A stretch of DNA of 64,000 nucleotides from Bin5 sp965221145 (GCA_965221145.1 OZ244877.1:3472001-3536000); one strand, 5' to 3'. Shown: positions 8,443 through 18,372, counted from the first letter of the stretch. Numbers and translations are program-made. The notes: generated by a model not told the origin, from the sequence alone.

Positions 8443-9480
8443 TCAATCCGTGCCAGCGCCCGCGAGGTCCAACTCTTCGGCAAAGTGGCAGGCGACATAG
8501 CGACCGTCGACGACGCTTAGCAGTTGTGGCGTCTCCTGCTGACAGCGCTCTTGAGCATAGCGGCAGCGGGGATGGAAGTAACAGCCGGATGGCGGATTGG
8601 AGGGATCGGCAACCTCACCCTCCAGGACGATACGCGCGCGCTGGCTGTCGGCAGGGCCGGCCACATGCACAGCAGAGAGCAGCGCCTCGGTGTAGGGATG
8701 CAGGGGCTTGCGGTAGAGATCGTTGGCGTCGGCCAGCTCCACCAGTTTGCCCACATACATGACCGCCACTCGGTCGCTAATGTGTTTGACAACGCCGAGA
8801 TCGTGGGCGATGAACAAGTAGGTCAGGTCCAATTCCCGCTGCAAAAACTTTAACAGGTTGAGAATCTGGGCCTGCACGGAAACGTCGAGCGCCGAGACCG
8901 GCTCATCCGCGATCACCAGGGTCGGGTGAAGAATGAGCGCGCGTGCGATGCCGATGCGCTGGCGTTGGCCGCCACTGAAAGCGTGGGGATAACGGGTGAT
9001 ATACTCCGGGCGCAGGCCGACCAGACGCAGCATCTCAACCACCCGATCCTCAAGTTCGGACCCCTTGCCCATTCCGTTGAGCCGCAGCGGCTCGCCGATT
9101 ATGTCCAGAATCGTCTTGCGAGGGTTCAGCGAGGTGTACGGGTCCTGAAAGATCATCTGCAAGTAGGAGCGCAGTGGCCGCAGCGCGGCGTTGTCCAATG
9201 TCGCCAGTTCATAGTCTGCGCACTCTTCCCCGTGCGGGCGAAAGTTGATGTTGCCAGCGGTGGGCGCGTACAGGCGCATGATCAGGCGGCCCACGGTCGT
9301 TTTGCCGCAGCCGCTCTCGCCGACCAGCCCCAAGGTTTCGCCTTTGTGCAAGGTAAAGTCTACGCCGTCCACAGCTTTGATGTGGCTGACGACCTTGGAA
9401 AACAGCCCCGCGGTGATGGGGAAATGCTTTTTCAGCCCATTGACTTGCAGCAATGGATAGCTATCAGAAATGTTATTGAT
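8443..9480 (-). CDS. Oligopeptide ABC transporter ATPase, OppF/DppF type
   Basis: About 345 residues. Walker A GESGCGKTT, signature SGGQRQRIGIARAL, Walker B VIADEPVSALD and the H-loop AHDLGVV are all intact. A C-terminal OppF-type Cys-containing motif (PPSGCYFHPRCRYAQERC) is also present. The start is unusual: no ATG, GTG or TTG precedes the conserved N-terminus close to the previous stop. ATC at 9480 lies behind an AGAGGA site, and TTG at 9453 is the alternative. The frame also runs open further upstream inside the neighbouring gene. It energises peptide import together with the adjacent ATPase and the two permeases. Confidence 0.85.
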   Translation of the reverse strand: MNNISDSYPLLQVNGLKKHFPITAGLFSKVVSHIKAVDGVDFTLHKGETLGLVGESGCGKTTVGRLIMRLYAPTAGNINFRPHGEECADYELATLDNAALRPLRSYLQMIFQDPYTSLNPRKTILDIIGEPLRLNGMGKGSELEDRVVEMLRLVGLRPEYITRYPHAFSGGQRQRIGIARALILHPTLVIADEPVSALDVSVQAQILNLLKFLQRELDLTYLFIAHDLGVVKHISDRVAVMYVGKLVELADANDLYRKPLHPYTEALLSAVHVAGPADSQRARIVLEGEVADPSNPPSGCYFHPRCRYAQERCQQETPQLLSVVDGRYVACHFAEELDLAGAGTD

Positions 9481-10567
9481 GGCTGGTTTCCTCTGCGACC
9501 GGCTGACTCTGCTCCCCCTCAGCCGCAATCCGATTCGAGTCTGGGGCGTGCGGCGAGTTCGCGGCGTGCTCAGTATACAGGAGGCAGCGAACCTCCCGGC
9601 CATCTTCCAGCGTGATGGGCTGGGGCACGATCTCATCACAGACGCCGGGCATATAGTCGGCACAGCGAGGATGGAAGGGGCAGCCGTTGAGCGTGCTGTA
9701 GGGATCCGGCACAACGCCGCGAATCGTCTGTAGCCACTCCCTCTTCTGGTCCAATCGCGGCAGCGACTCGAGCAGGGCGATCGTATAGGGATGCTTGGGA
9801 TCGCGGAACAGTTCGGCGGCCGCGCCCTGTTCGACAACCTTGCCCAGATACATGACGGCAACTTCGTCGGCCATATCTGCCACAACGCCCAGATCATGGG
9901 TGATGAACATGATCGCCATGTCCAGCTCGGCTTGCAGCGCCTGCATCAGTTCAAGAATCTGGGCTTCGGTGGTCACGTCCAAAGCCGTAGTCGGCTCGCC
10001 CGCGATCAGCAGGCTGGGACGACAGGAGAGGGGCATCGCGATCATCACGCGCTGGCACATGCCGCCGCTGAGCTGATGGGCGAAGGCGGTCATCCGCTGC
10101 GGGGCGAGCGGTATGTGTACCTGCTGCAACATGTCGATGGCGATCTCTTCGGCGTCGTCCGCGGTGACTGCCTGATGCAAAAGGATGTTTTCGGTGATCT
10201 GGTCACCGATGCGGTGAACGGGGCTGAGCGAAGCGCGCGGCTCCTGGAAAATCATTGCGATTTCCCCGCCCCGAATCGAGCGCATCTCCGCGCCGGTGGC
10301 GGGCATTTGCAGCAGATACACGACAATGCTCTGCCCATTTTCGCCGGGCCGCGAGTAGAATATCTCGCCGTCAACCGTGTGGCCGGGGGGCCTCACCATG
10401 CGCATGATCGAGCGGGCGGTTACGCTCTTGCCACAGCCGCTCTCGCCCACGACCCCCAACACCTGCCCGCGCCGAATCGAAAAGGTGGCGCCGTCGACGG
10501 CCTTGGCGACACCTTCGGCCATAAAGAACTGAGTTTGCAGATTCTTTACTTCAAGTAGCGTGTCCAT
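9473..10567 (-). CDS. Oligopeptide ABC transporter ATPase, OppD/DppD type, with damaged catalytic motifs
   Basis: 364 residues with a sound Walker A (GESGCGKSVT), Q-loop (MIFQEPRASLSP) and H-loop (THDLGVVADMA). The Walker B reads LLIAGEPTTALD where the family has ADEP, so the magnesium-coordinating aspartate is glycine (GGC for GAC near 9996). The signature reads LSGGMCQR rather than LSGGMRQR, and IAMPLS replaces IAMALS. These three substitutions fall within about 90 bases. Known biochemistry of ABC ATPases predicts loss or strong reduction of hydrolysis at this site. Heterodimers with OppF can tolerate one degenerate site, so the transporter may still work. The C-terminal oligopeptide motif (NGCPFHPRCADYMPGVC) is present. 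Confidence 0.85.
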   Translation of the reverse strand: MDTLLEVKNLQTQFFMAEGVAKAVDGATFSIRRGQVLGVVGESGCGKSVTARSIMRMVRPPGHTVDGEIFYSRPGENGQSIVVYLLQMPATGAEMRSIRGGEIAMIFQEPRASLSPVHRIGDQITENILLHQAVTADDAEEIAIDMLQQVHIPLAPQRMTAFAHQLSGGMCQRVMIAMPLSCRPSLLIAGEPTTALDVTTEAQILELMQALQAELDMAIMFITHDLGVVADMADEVAVMYLGKVVEQGAAAELFRDPKHPYTIALLESLPRLDQKREWLQTIRGVVPDPYSTLNGCPFHPRCADYMPGVCDEIVPQPITLEDGREVRCLLYTEHAANSPHAPDSNRIAAEGEQSQPVAEETSHQ

Positions 10568-10634
10568 CGGTTGAATCGTGACCAGTGGTTATCGGCGGGC
10601 ATCTGCGTTCGAAGCCGGCTTCAAGTGATACGCA

Positions 10635-11828
10635 CTACAGATCCGCATACGGGTCGGCCGCGTCGCGCAGGCCGTCACCGATAAAGTTGAACGCCAGCAC
10701 GGTGACGACAACGAACATTGCCGGCCACAGAACCCACGGGTGAATGGCGATTTCGACGACCTGCTGCGCCTCCTTGAGCATCACACCCCAGCTGACGGTC
10801 GGCGAGACAAGCCCCAGCCCGAGAAAACTGAGCGCCGTTTCGCCCAGGATCATATTGGGAATCGCCAGCGTGAGATCCACCAAGACGTAGCTCATAAAGG
10901 AGGGGACCAGATGTTGCCAGATGAGATACCACTGGTAGGCGCCGGCCGACTGGGCTGCGAGGACGAAATCTTCATTGCGCAGCGAGAGGAACTTGCCCCG
11001 GACCGCCCGCGCCAGGGTCGTCCAGCCGAGCAGGGAGAGAATGATGGTGATGCCAAGGTAGATGCGGATCTGCGGCCAGTCCCCCGGCAAAGCCGCGGCC
11101 AGACTCATCCACAGAGGGATGGTCGGGATCGAGCGCAGGAATTCGATCAGCCGCTGGATGAGATTGTCCACGACGCCGCCATATAGCCCCGACAGCCCCC
11201 CCAGTAGCAGGCCGATGAAGAGACTGATCGAGACGCCGACCAGTCCAATCGACAGCGAGATGCGACCGCCGAAGAGAACGCGCCCGAAGATATCGCCACC
11301 CAGCAGAAAGATCGGTCTTACCTCCTCGGCGTTGTCGACTCCGTACAGATGCCTGTCCATCTTCCAGAGGCCCCACAGCTTGTACGGATCGCTTTTGACG
11401 AAAAGTTTGATCGGATATTGCTGGCTGCGGTATTCGACAAAGTCCCGGGTGAATGTCTCTTTGTTGGTCTCGATCTTAACGTCGTAAACAAAAGGGCGCT
11501 GCCAACTGCCATCCTCGCCGCGGACGTGGATATTTCGCGGCGGCAGATAGAGATGCTTAATAAAGCGATGGGATTTGTCATACGGCGCTATCATCGGCGC
11601 AAACAAAACAGAAAGGTAGAGGAGAACGAGGAACCAGATGCCGAGAACCGCGAGTTTGTTCTTGCGGAAGCGAATGAACATCAACTGGCGCGGCGTCAAA
11701 TACTGGGTACGGCTTTCGCCGATGGCGCCTTCGGCGTCGATAAGGTCCGACAGAGTCCCTCTCTCGTAAGGAGAGGAACCAGTGTCTTCGCCCTGGCCCG
11801 CATGTTGCGGTGGCGCTGTTGCGGTCAT
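10635..11828 (-). CDS. Oligopeptide ABC transporter permease, OppC/DppC type
   Basis: About 397 residues, starting at the ATG that overlaps the preceding permease stop (ATGA). It has an N-terminal cytoplasmic tail, a first TM helix (LAVLGIWFLVLLYLSVLFAP), a periplasmic insert of about 130 residues, and then five TM helices. The EAA-loop coupling region is present (the stretch around AARAVRGKFLSLRNEDFVLA, family BPD_transp_1). The large loop between TM1 and TM2 is typical of the C-type subunit. It forms the channel with the B-type permease immediately upstream. Confidence 0.85.
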   Translation of the reverse strand: MTATAPPQHAGQGEDTGSSPYERGTLSDLIDAEGAIGESRTQYLTPRQLMFIRFRKNKLAVLGIWFLVLLYLSVLFAPMIAPYDKSHRFIKHLYLPPRNIHVRGEDGSWQRPFVYDVKIETNKETFTRDFVEYRSQQYPIKLFVKSDPYKLWGLWKMDRHLYGVDNAEEVRPIFLLGGDIFGRVLFGGRISLSIGLVGVSISLFIGLLLGGLSGLYGGVVDNLIQRLIEFLRSIPTIPLWMSLAAALPGDWPQIRIYLGITIILSLLGWTTLARAVRGKFLSLRNEDFVLAAQSAGAYQWYLIWQHLVPSFMSYVLVDLTLAIPNMILGETALSFLGLGLVSPTVSWGVMLKEAQQVVEIAIHPWVLWPAMFVVVTVLAFNFIGDGLRDAADPYADL

Positions 11829-12823
11829 GTCGATCCCCGTTCTCCGTAGCGTATGCGCGGATCGACCCACGCCAGGAGAATGTCCGAAATCAGCGTACCG
11901 ACCACTGAAAGCGTACTGAGAATCATGATAAAGCTGGCGGCGAGGTACAAGTCCTGGGACATGAGCGCCCGCCAAAGGAGTGGCCCGGTTGTGGGCAGAT
12001 TCAACACCAGCGCGACGAGGACGGTACCGGAAACGATCTGGGGGAGCTGCCATCCGATCGTACTCAAAATCGGGTTCAGGGCTACGCGAACCGGGTACTT
12101 CATGGTCAGCTCGCCCTCGCGCAGTCCTTTGGCGCGTGCCGTCTCTACATACGGGCGGCCCAGTTCATCCAGCGTGGTGGCTCGCATCACGCGGATCGTC
12201 CCCGCCGTGCCGGATGTGCCGACGATCACCACGGGCAGCCACATATGTTTGAGCATATCCCAGACTCTGCCCACGCTCCAGGGCGCGTCCAGATATTCTG
12301 GAGAGAAAAGCCCGCCTGCGCCGGCACCGAAAACTTTAATGCCGATGTACATAAAGATAGGCGCCAGTGGGAAATTCGGCGTGGCCAGGCCGATGAAGCC
12401 GATGAAGGTGAACGCATATTCCGCAGTGCTGTACTGGCGCACCGCGGAATAGATGCCGATGGGGATGGCGGTGGCATAAACGAACAGTATCGTGAAGAAG
12501 GACATGATCATCGTCAGCATCAGGCGCTCGCCGACCAGCCTGTTGACGGGGCGATCCCAGTAGAAGGACAACCCCATGTCCCCCTGCACAAAGTTCGTGA
12601 TCCACTTGATGTATTGTATGTAACCAGGCTGGTTCAGCCCGTAATGCGCTTCCAGGGCTAAGATTTCCTCTTCGCTCGATTCCTCACCTGCCGCCGACAG
12701 ATTTGCCACATAAGCGGTCACGTAATCCCCCGGCGGTAGCTGGATGATTACGAAACTGACGATGGAAATGAAAATGAGAGTCGGAATGACTTGGAGAACC
12801 CGCCGCAGAATATATTCTCGCAT
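11825..12823 (-). CDS. Oligopeptide ABC transporter permease, OppB/DppB type
   Basis: 332 residues beginning MREYILRRVLQVIPTLIFIS, the canonical N-terminus of DppB-like permeases. The EAA coupling loop (TLDELGRPYVETARAKGLRE) is intact, and about six TM helices are seen. It is translationally coupled to the C-type permease. The substrate-binding protein gene that normally heads such operons is present here only as fragments (12848-13505 and others), so the specificity subunit must come from elsewhere or the operon is dying. Confidence 0.88.
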   Translation of the reverse strand: MREYILRRVLQVIPTLIFISIVSFVIIQLPPGDYVTAYVANLSAAGEESSEEEILALEAHYGLNQPGYIQYIKWITNFVQGDMGLSFYWDRPVNRLVGERLMLTMIMSFFTILFVYATAIPIGIYSAVRQYSTAEYAFTFIGFIGLATPNFPLAPIFMYIGIKVFGAGAGGLFSPEYLDAPWSVGRVWDMLKHMWLPVVIVGTSGTAGTIRVMRATTLDELGRPYVETARAKGLREGELTMKYPVRVALNPILSTIGWQLPQIVSGTVLVALVLNLPTTGPLLWRALMSQDLYLAASFIMILSTLSVVGTLISDILLAWVDPRIRYGERGST

Positions 12824-12847
12824 GACGCCAGTGGTCAGTGGTGTTTG

Positions 12848-13505
12848 CTAACTCTGCTTATAGAAGAACTGCTCTGGATGCAGGGGCACGGCTCGAATGA
12901 CGGAGAAGCCCCACACACCGTCGTCGGGGAAGTTGGTGAGATTCTTCTTCATCACGACCGGCTTGGGGATGCCGACCGTGCCGAAGCCGGGCAGGAAGTC
13001 GTAGAACCAATCCCACAGTTCGCGTGCGATCGAGATGTGCTGCTCTTCGGACACAGCGTCGATCGCTTCCTGCCATCGGTTGTAGACCCAGGCGATCTCT
13101 TCCGGCGGCTCTTCCGCATTCTCGTCGTCTGTATTGCCGCTGAGCCACAGGTCCCAGGCCTTGCCCCACACAACGTTGCAGTGTCCAGGATGGTTCAGCC
13201 GCGAGCGCCAGACCCACGTAATGTCGGAGATGTCCCCTTCCCAGCCGGACATTCCCACGTCGTTGGCGGCCACAAGTTCGACCAGATGCGAGCGATTGAT
13301 GGGGCGTAGCGACGGGTCCAGGCCGACCGACCGCCACTGCTCGACGAGCAACTCAAAGACATCGAGGACATCGGCCTGCTTCGTATCCAGTTGGATGATC
13401 CAATTCACGCGCGAGCCGTCAGGGAAGAGACGGAAGCCGTAGGAGTCGGTCTCGGAATGGCCAGCTAGATCCAGCAGCACCATCGCCAAGTCCGGATCGA
13501 ACTGC
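12848..13505 (-). pseudogene. Solute-binding protein family 5, C-terminal remnant A
   Basis: The readable segment starts around FDPDLAMVLLDLAG and runs to the natural C-terminus (LHPEQFFYKQS). This is the last ~215 residues of an SBP_bac_5 oligopeptide-binding protein, which would be about 600 residues. In the same frame a TAG sits immediately upstream of the first conserved residues, near 13507, and no N-terminal half or signal peptide follows. An internal ATG (13489) could still yield a peptide, but it would lack the first lobe. It lies directly upstream of the permease genes, where the functional binding protein is expected. Confidence 0.75.
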
Positions 13506-13686
13506 GCCTATTGTCATCAACTAATTTCACTTGGCTTGAAATCCAGTGCGGTTCCGCAATTCGGATTTCGAATGGAGTGTACTGACCGGCGGGTGCCGAT
13601 CGGTGCTGTTCAGCAGTGAATTCTATTGAGATTGCCAGTGTCGCAGCAGTATAGCACTTCCCTTTTGCCGCGTCCAACCCCCTCGT

Positions 13687-14181
13687 CTAACTCTGCTCGA
13701 CAGAGGTGTTCAAGACGGTCAACATGACCCATTCCATCATACCCCGCCAGTGTTCATAGCGTTCTTCCGTGGCCCCCTGCACGACAACCGAATACAGGTA
13801 CTTCCCTACGCAGAAGAGGCGGGCGCGGCGCTTGCGGGTTGTCTCGTCCTGTTTGAACGTGCATACCCACTCCTGGCACCAGTCCCCTACGTCGGGCAGC
13901 GTTTCCAGCTGTTCCACTACGCAGGCCTCGAGTCGCTCCAACCCTTCCTCGATGCCCTCGGCCAGGAGCGAGCTTTCTTCCGCCGCCAGCGGCTCGCCCA
14001 TGTCCTGCATTGAGATCGAGAAGAACGTGGCCTCTTCGGACGGTTCCGGGTAGATGCTGGCTGCGGGATGGGGGGTCGCAGTCTCAAGCAGGCGCCACTC
14101 CGGCGGATACCAGAAAGAGAGGTTGGCGTCAGCGTGCTTGTAAAGTCGGACGGCGGTAAAACGCGGTTTGTTTGTCTGCAT
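13687..14181 (-). CDS. Small protein resembling the DcrB/PsbP-like fold
   Basis: 164 residues from the ATG at 14181. The pattern NLSFWYPPEWRLLE near the start, an interior glutamate-rich helix and a tail of FCVGKYLYSVVVQGATEERY followed by a tryptophan-containing helix resembles DcrB/PsbP-like (DUF1795-type) proteins, but there is no signal peptide or lipobox. It lies between two remnants of solute-binding proteins. The assignment rests on pattern only. Confidence 0.5.
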   Translation of the reverse strand: MQTNKPRFTAVRLYKHADANLSFWYPPEWRLLETATPHPAASIYPEPSEEATFFSISMQDMGEPLAAEESSLLAEGIEEGLERLEACVVEQLETLPDVGDWCQEWVCTFKQDETTRKRRARLFCVGKYLYSVVVQGATEERYEHWRGMMEWVMLTVLNTSVEQS

Positions 14182-14324
14182 AGCTCGTAGTTTGTGGAAA
14201 GTGGAAAGCGGCAAAATGAAATCGCTTTGCCGCTATCCACTCGGTTCGGAACGCAGACGTCTCACAGTTGCGAGATGCGAAGAGCGATTCTCTCTCCTGC
14301 TAACGCAAATATAGACGGTATGCG

Positions 14325-15097
14325 CTACATATGATTCTCAGGATCTTCCCAGAAGAGCAGTTGCGGATTCAGGAAATGCTCATCTTCCAACCCATCGTTG
14401 ACCGGCTGGCCGCTGATGTAGTTGTGCATCGTATCCTTCATGATGATCAGCGCCGGTGACTGCCCCAGATAGCCGACAATCGGGATCTCTTCGGCCCAGA
14501 TGTCCAGAATTTGCGTGAACAGCTCGTGGCGCGTGGCCGGATCCGGCTCGGAACTGACCTTGTCCCAGATCGCCCAGATGTCCCACAGGAAATGGCCGTC
14601 CGGCGGCGGCTCGCCATTGGCGTCGTTCGCGTCGACCTTCCAGCGGCCATACGCGCCCGCCCAGGGGCGATCCAACTCTGTGCCGATCCAAGGTGAGGGC
14701 GTGAGAATCGGCAGCAGATCACGATACCCGCCCCAGTAGACGGCGTCCTGCGTATTGGCCGACCAGTGCTCGGTGTAGAGAGAGCGCTCCATCCCCTTGT
14801 AGGTCGCCTTGAGGCCAATCTCGGCGTAGTACTTGATGATGGTGAGAACCGAATCCTCCTCCGGCGTACCTGGCTGGGAGGTGCCCTCGACGATGAAACT
14901 CAGGGTCTCGCCGTTCCATCCTTCCACAGCCTGAAGCCGTCGGCGTCCCGCTCTGCGTAACCGGCATCGTCGAGCGCCTTGTAAACATCCTCGCTGGTAA
15001 TTGGTCCGGCATCGGCACTGACGCGAAACACAGGAATTACATTGTCTTTCTCGACTGCGTCCATCCCCTTGAGACCGCGCCGCGCCAACTCCGACAC
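14325..15097 (-). pseudogene. Solute-binding protein family 5, remnant B, frameshifted
   Basis: Two frames join into one SBP_bac_5 segment. Positions 15097 to ~14915 encode the portion ending ERDADGFRLWKDG, and the reading then continues in another frame as NGETLSFIVEG to the C-terminus at 14325 (LNPQLLFWEDPENHM). The join needs one extra base: GATGGAACGGC where GATGGAAACGGC is expected, near 14914-14917. The N-terminal ~350 residues and signal peptide are missing. It is distinct in sequence from remnant A, so at least two binding-protein genes once stood here. Confidence 0.75.
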
Positions 15098-15230
15098 GGC
15101 GCTGCCGAGGCTACAACCTTTTATTTCCGCTATCGCCCGGCGACTGTCAGCACGTCATCATCAATGTTGAGTGTTGTACGCATAGCGGCAACATAGCATC
15201 ATGCCGTCAACATGTCAATCAATGGCTTCC
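15098..15230. other. Intergenic stretch, nothing recognised
   Basis: No coding potential or clear signal was seen between the binding-protein remnant and the dispersed repeat. Confidence 0.4.
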
Positions 15231-16040
15231 GGGGGGCGCATCCGAGATTTTTGGGCGATGATGGCAGGAGCCGTTGCGTTGGCAGGTTGGCCTGACCTAT
15301 TGTTGACAGGAGGAAGAGATTCCCAGGTCTGGATGCGGACATATTGACGGCGGGTTTGACAGTTTTTTGTATTGGCGCGCCAATGGAAGACAAGTCCGCC
15401 AAAAAATCTTCAAAAGGAAATGTTGAATGCGCTACCGCTTCGCGCGCCCAGAGGGCACCCGAGCGCCATTCTACTAAACGTTCAGGAAAAAATGTCCGCT
15501 TTGTCCGCTTTTACCCCCCCCCCCCTCTCAATTACTATACGAAGGGAAACGTCTTGTTTGCGTTTGCGGAGGCCGTCGCTGGCGGCAGGCGGCCAGGGAG
15601 TGCAACGGGGTCTGGCTCGGCCGGATGCCTGCACGACAGACATTGTACCACACTCTTGTACTGGTGTGCGGCCGGGCCTCTCACAGCGTGCATCCCAAAA
15701 TGGGGGCGAGTTTCTGGCTACCTCTGGGGAGTTACGCTGGGACCTTCAGCCCGCTACTCTGGACAACCCCAAATCTGGGATGCACCCCTCTCACAGGGGG
15801 TGCAGTTCAAAATGGGGGCGGGTTTGGGGCGTGTCTCTGGCCAGCGACACGGGCTGCGGGCGAGACGCCCGCGTTCCCAGGGGGATGTCCCCAAATCTGG
15901 ACCACACCCCTCTCACAGGACGTATCCCAGATCATTGGGGAGATTTGCCTGACCATTGGCGGCTTCGACCAGGTCGATCGGTTTGGCCTCACTTGACAGA
16001 CAGTCAATTGGCATGCACCCACAATAATCCTGGATACACC
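15231..16040 (+). repeat. Large mosaic dispersed repeat, copy A (about 0.8 kb)
   Basis: It shares most of its length with 38719-39400. Shared blocks, in order: CGCATCCGAGATTT; TGTTGACAGGAGGAAGA; CGCTTCGCGCGCCCAG; a CTACTAAACGTT block; TTTGTCCGCTTT followed by a run of 12 C; GCGGAGGCCGTCGCTG; ACCACACTCTTGTA; and a final GCATGCACCCACAATAATCC. The outer ends are imperfect inverted repeats (GGGCGCATCC and GGATGCACCC-like). The middle contains further AAATCTGG/ACCCCTCTCACAG modules in several orientations. Open frames inside it show no protein-like composition, so the block is non-coding. Confidence 0.8.
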
Positions 16041-16062
16041 TCTTCCGGGGCCTTCCCTACCG

Positions 16063-17229
16063 CTACGCCCTGATGACCTCCCCCACTTCAAAGAGATACA
16101 TCTGCCGCCCGGTTCCGCCGTGGGCTGAATCGATCACGACTTTGCTGCCGTCGGGGCTAGAGCGGGGGTGCAGGTCACAGCGCAGGGTGCCAGTATACGG
16201 GGGCGGCGAGTGGAACTGACCCAGGTCGACGCGGCGGTCGCTGGGCACATGGTAAAGGTAAAGGTCCTGGAGCCTTTCATCGCCCTAGGGGTATGTGTCG
16301 TTCAGAATCCAGTCGCGGTCCGACAGATAGGTGCAATGTCCGTTGAAGGGCAAACGTTCCTTGCCGACGATTTCATCTGCGCCGCAGGCGCCGTCGGCGG
16401 CGTTGGGCAGGAGATAAAACGCATCGCCATACGACGGTCGGCGCGACCAGGCCAGAATATGGGCGCCGTCCCGCCAGATCAGATGGGAGGTATGGCCGGA
16501 GTGATCCACGACCGTCAGGTCGGAGCCGTCCGCCGCGGCGGTGAGCATACGCGTATGGAATCTCCCATCGCCAAAACGCCAGCGGTGCAGGAAAAGAAAA
16601 TGTGTGCCGCTGGGACTGAAAATGAGAACGTTGAAGTAGTGCTTGGCCGCGCTGATGTCGCCATGTGGGTAGGGGAAGGCCGCCACCTCAGCCAGGCTGA
16701 CAATCAATTTGCTTTCGGCGGTACGCAGATCGACCGTGTGAATGCCCGTCTCTTCCGGCGCAAGCATATCAAACCAGGGATCGGGAATGCCCATGTAGCC
16801 GTAGCCGGGACGCAAATCTTCCAGCCGATGGAAGTCGATGGACAGTGCGGTTGTGCCGTCAGGGCTGAGAGTGAAGATGGGATGGGGCAGCGTGCGGCGG
16901 TGGCCTGTTTCAATGTTCAGGATGTAGCTGACGAAACGGTCGTCTACCCTCTCGTTCCAGATGATTTCATTGTTCGACTGCGGCCACCACTGAAGCATAC
17001 AGCCCGCCTGCCTGCCCCAGGCGCGGCTCTCCCCCAATTCAATCCAGTGGTCATCGTCGGCCAGATCGACCATCCCGACCCGGATCAAGTCCTCCGGCTT
17101 CGGCTCGCGATGCTCGAAATTGACCTCCATGCCCAGCACGTAGCGAGCGGACGGATCGAACTGAAGTTTGTCGTAGTAACCGAACCAGTGGTGTGATGGC
17201 CCAGCGGTGATAGGGCGTGTGGGAATCAT
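16063..17229 (-). pseudogene. Beta-propeller paralog 2, interrupted by an in-frame amber codon
   Basis: The start ATG at 17229 follows a good AGGAGA site. The protein aligns end to end with the intact paralog at 7237 (GPSHHWFGYYDKLQFDPS, NGHCTYLSDRDWILNDTYP, CDLHPRSSPDGSKVVIDS). A TAG at 16285-16287 stands in the middle, and the same frame continues past it with GDERLQDLYLYHVPSDRR to the normal C-terminus at 16063. CAG to TAG is the simplest explanation. Total length would be 388 codons, matching the 386 residues of the paralog. TAG is an ordinary stop elsewhere in the window, so recoding is unlikely. Confidence 0.8.
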
Positions 17230-17329
17230 ACGTTTCTCCTGGTAGCTTTGCGGTGGGGATGAAGGGGGAGTACAGGCGACTCGCCTTCCCCCACGCAATA
17301 CGCCTTACGCAATACGGGATGACCGCGCA

Positions 17330-18372
17330 TCAGTTGCCGACAACTTCGGACACGTCCATCACATAGACCTGCCGGCTGCCTTCGTGGATCGAGTCAAAGC
17401 AGACCTGCCGCTCATCACGGCTCCAACGGGGGTGCAAATCACAGCGAATCTCGCCCCGGAACGGCAGTGGAGAATGGTAACGCCCCAGATTGACCCGCAG
17501 TTCTTTCGTCATATTCCAGAGAAGCAGGGTCTGGCGGCTGTCTTCATCGGGGGACTCATCGGTCAGCAACCAGGCGCCATCCCGAGTAAAGCTGCAATGC
17601 CCGTTCCTGGTCAGGAGATCGGGCCGCACCGCTTCATATTCGCCGCTCGTATCGTTGATCAGGTAGTACTTCTCGCCCTCTTTCATCGTCACACAGCTGA
17701 GAATCGTTTCAGCCGTCAGCCAGTCGAAGTGTGAAGCGCCCAAGTCAGTAACTACCCGCAACTCGCCGCCCTCCATGCTGGCGGACAACAGGATCGTGTG
17801 CCCAATCTCCCTCCCGTTATTTCGATAGCGCACGACGAAGGCGAAGCGGGTGTCGTCGCGGTTGACTATGGTATGGTTGAACCAGATTTTATGCGTCTGA
17901 ACCTCCTCATAGTCGCTGAGGAAGTCGCGCACCTCTTCGTATGACACCAGTACGCGGGCCTCGCCGGTTTCGGTAGCGGTCGTGTACACGCCATCCTCAG
18001 CAGGGCAGTTCTGATCGGCGAAGGGGTCCGGCAGCCCAGCATAGCCGACCACGGGGCGCAGCGACTTAAGCCGGGCATAGTTCAGGCCAAGAGCCTGGGC
18101 GCCATCGCGGCTCATCGCGCTGACAGGATAGGGGAGTATGCGCTTCTGCCCGGTGTGGATGTCCAGCACGACCGCGACATAGCGTTCATCCTGGCGGTGA
18201 TTGAAGGTGATCAGCCGTTCGGGCGCAGGCGGCCGCTCGTGAAATCCGACTCCAGACAGAGGAGATATTGACCCGTGGCATCCCACGGGCATATGCCGTA
18301 ATAGCCGAAGAAATGATGCTTCGGCCCCCGCGTAACCGGTCTGGCGACAAGATTGGTATCCGTCATGCTCAT
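17330..18372 (-). pseudogene. Beta-propeller paralog 3, one-base frameshift near the N-terminus
   Basis: From ATG at 18372 or 18366 the frame reads TRGPKHHFFGYYGICPWDAT and then LLCLESDF. After that the coding continues in a neighbouring frame as HERPPAPERLITFNHRQDE to the C-terminus. Restoring one T (GATTTTCAC for GATTTCAC, near 18242-18244) gives a continuous protein of about 347 residues. The shift is in a homopolymer, so a sequencing error cannot be excluded. It is more divergent from paralogs 1 and 2 than they are from each other, but it keeps the KHHFFGYY, NHTIVN, NGHCSFT and DLHPRWS motifs. Confidence 0.75.

Noticed and set aside
15514..15525. Poly-C run as a phase-variation switch
   Set aside because: The C-runs (12 and 11) are in non-coding repeats, so they cannot switch a reading frame as far as can be seen.
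15372..16073. Long open frames inside the large repeat as real genes
   Set aside because: The frames differ between copies, have repeat-derived composition and include no known motif.
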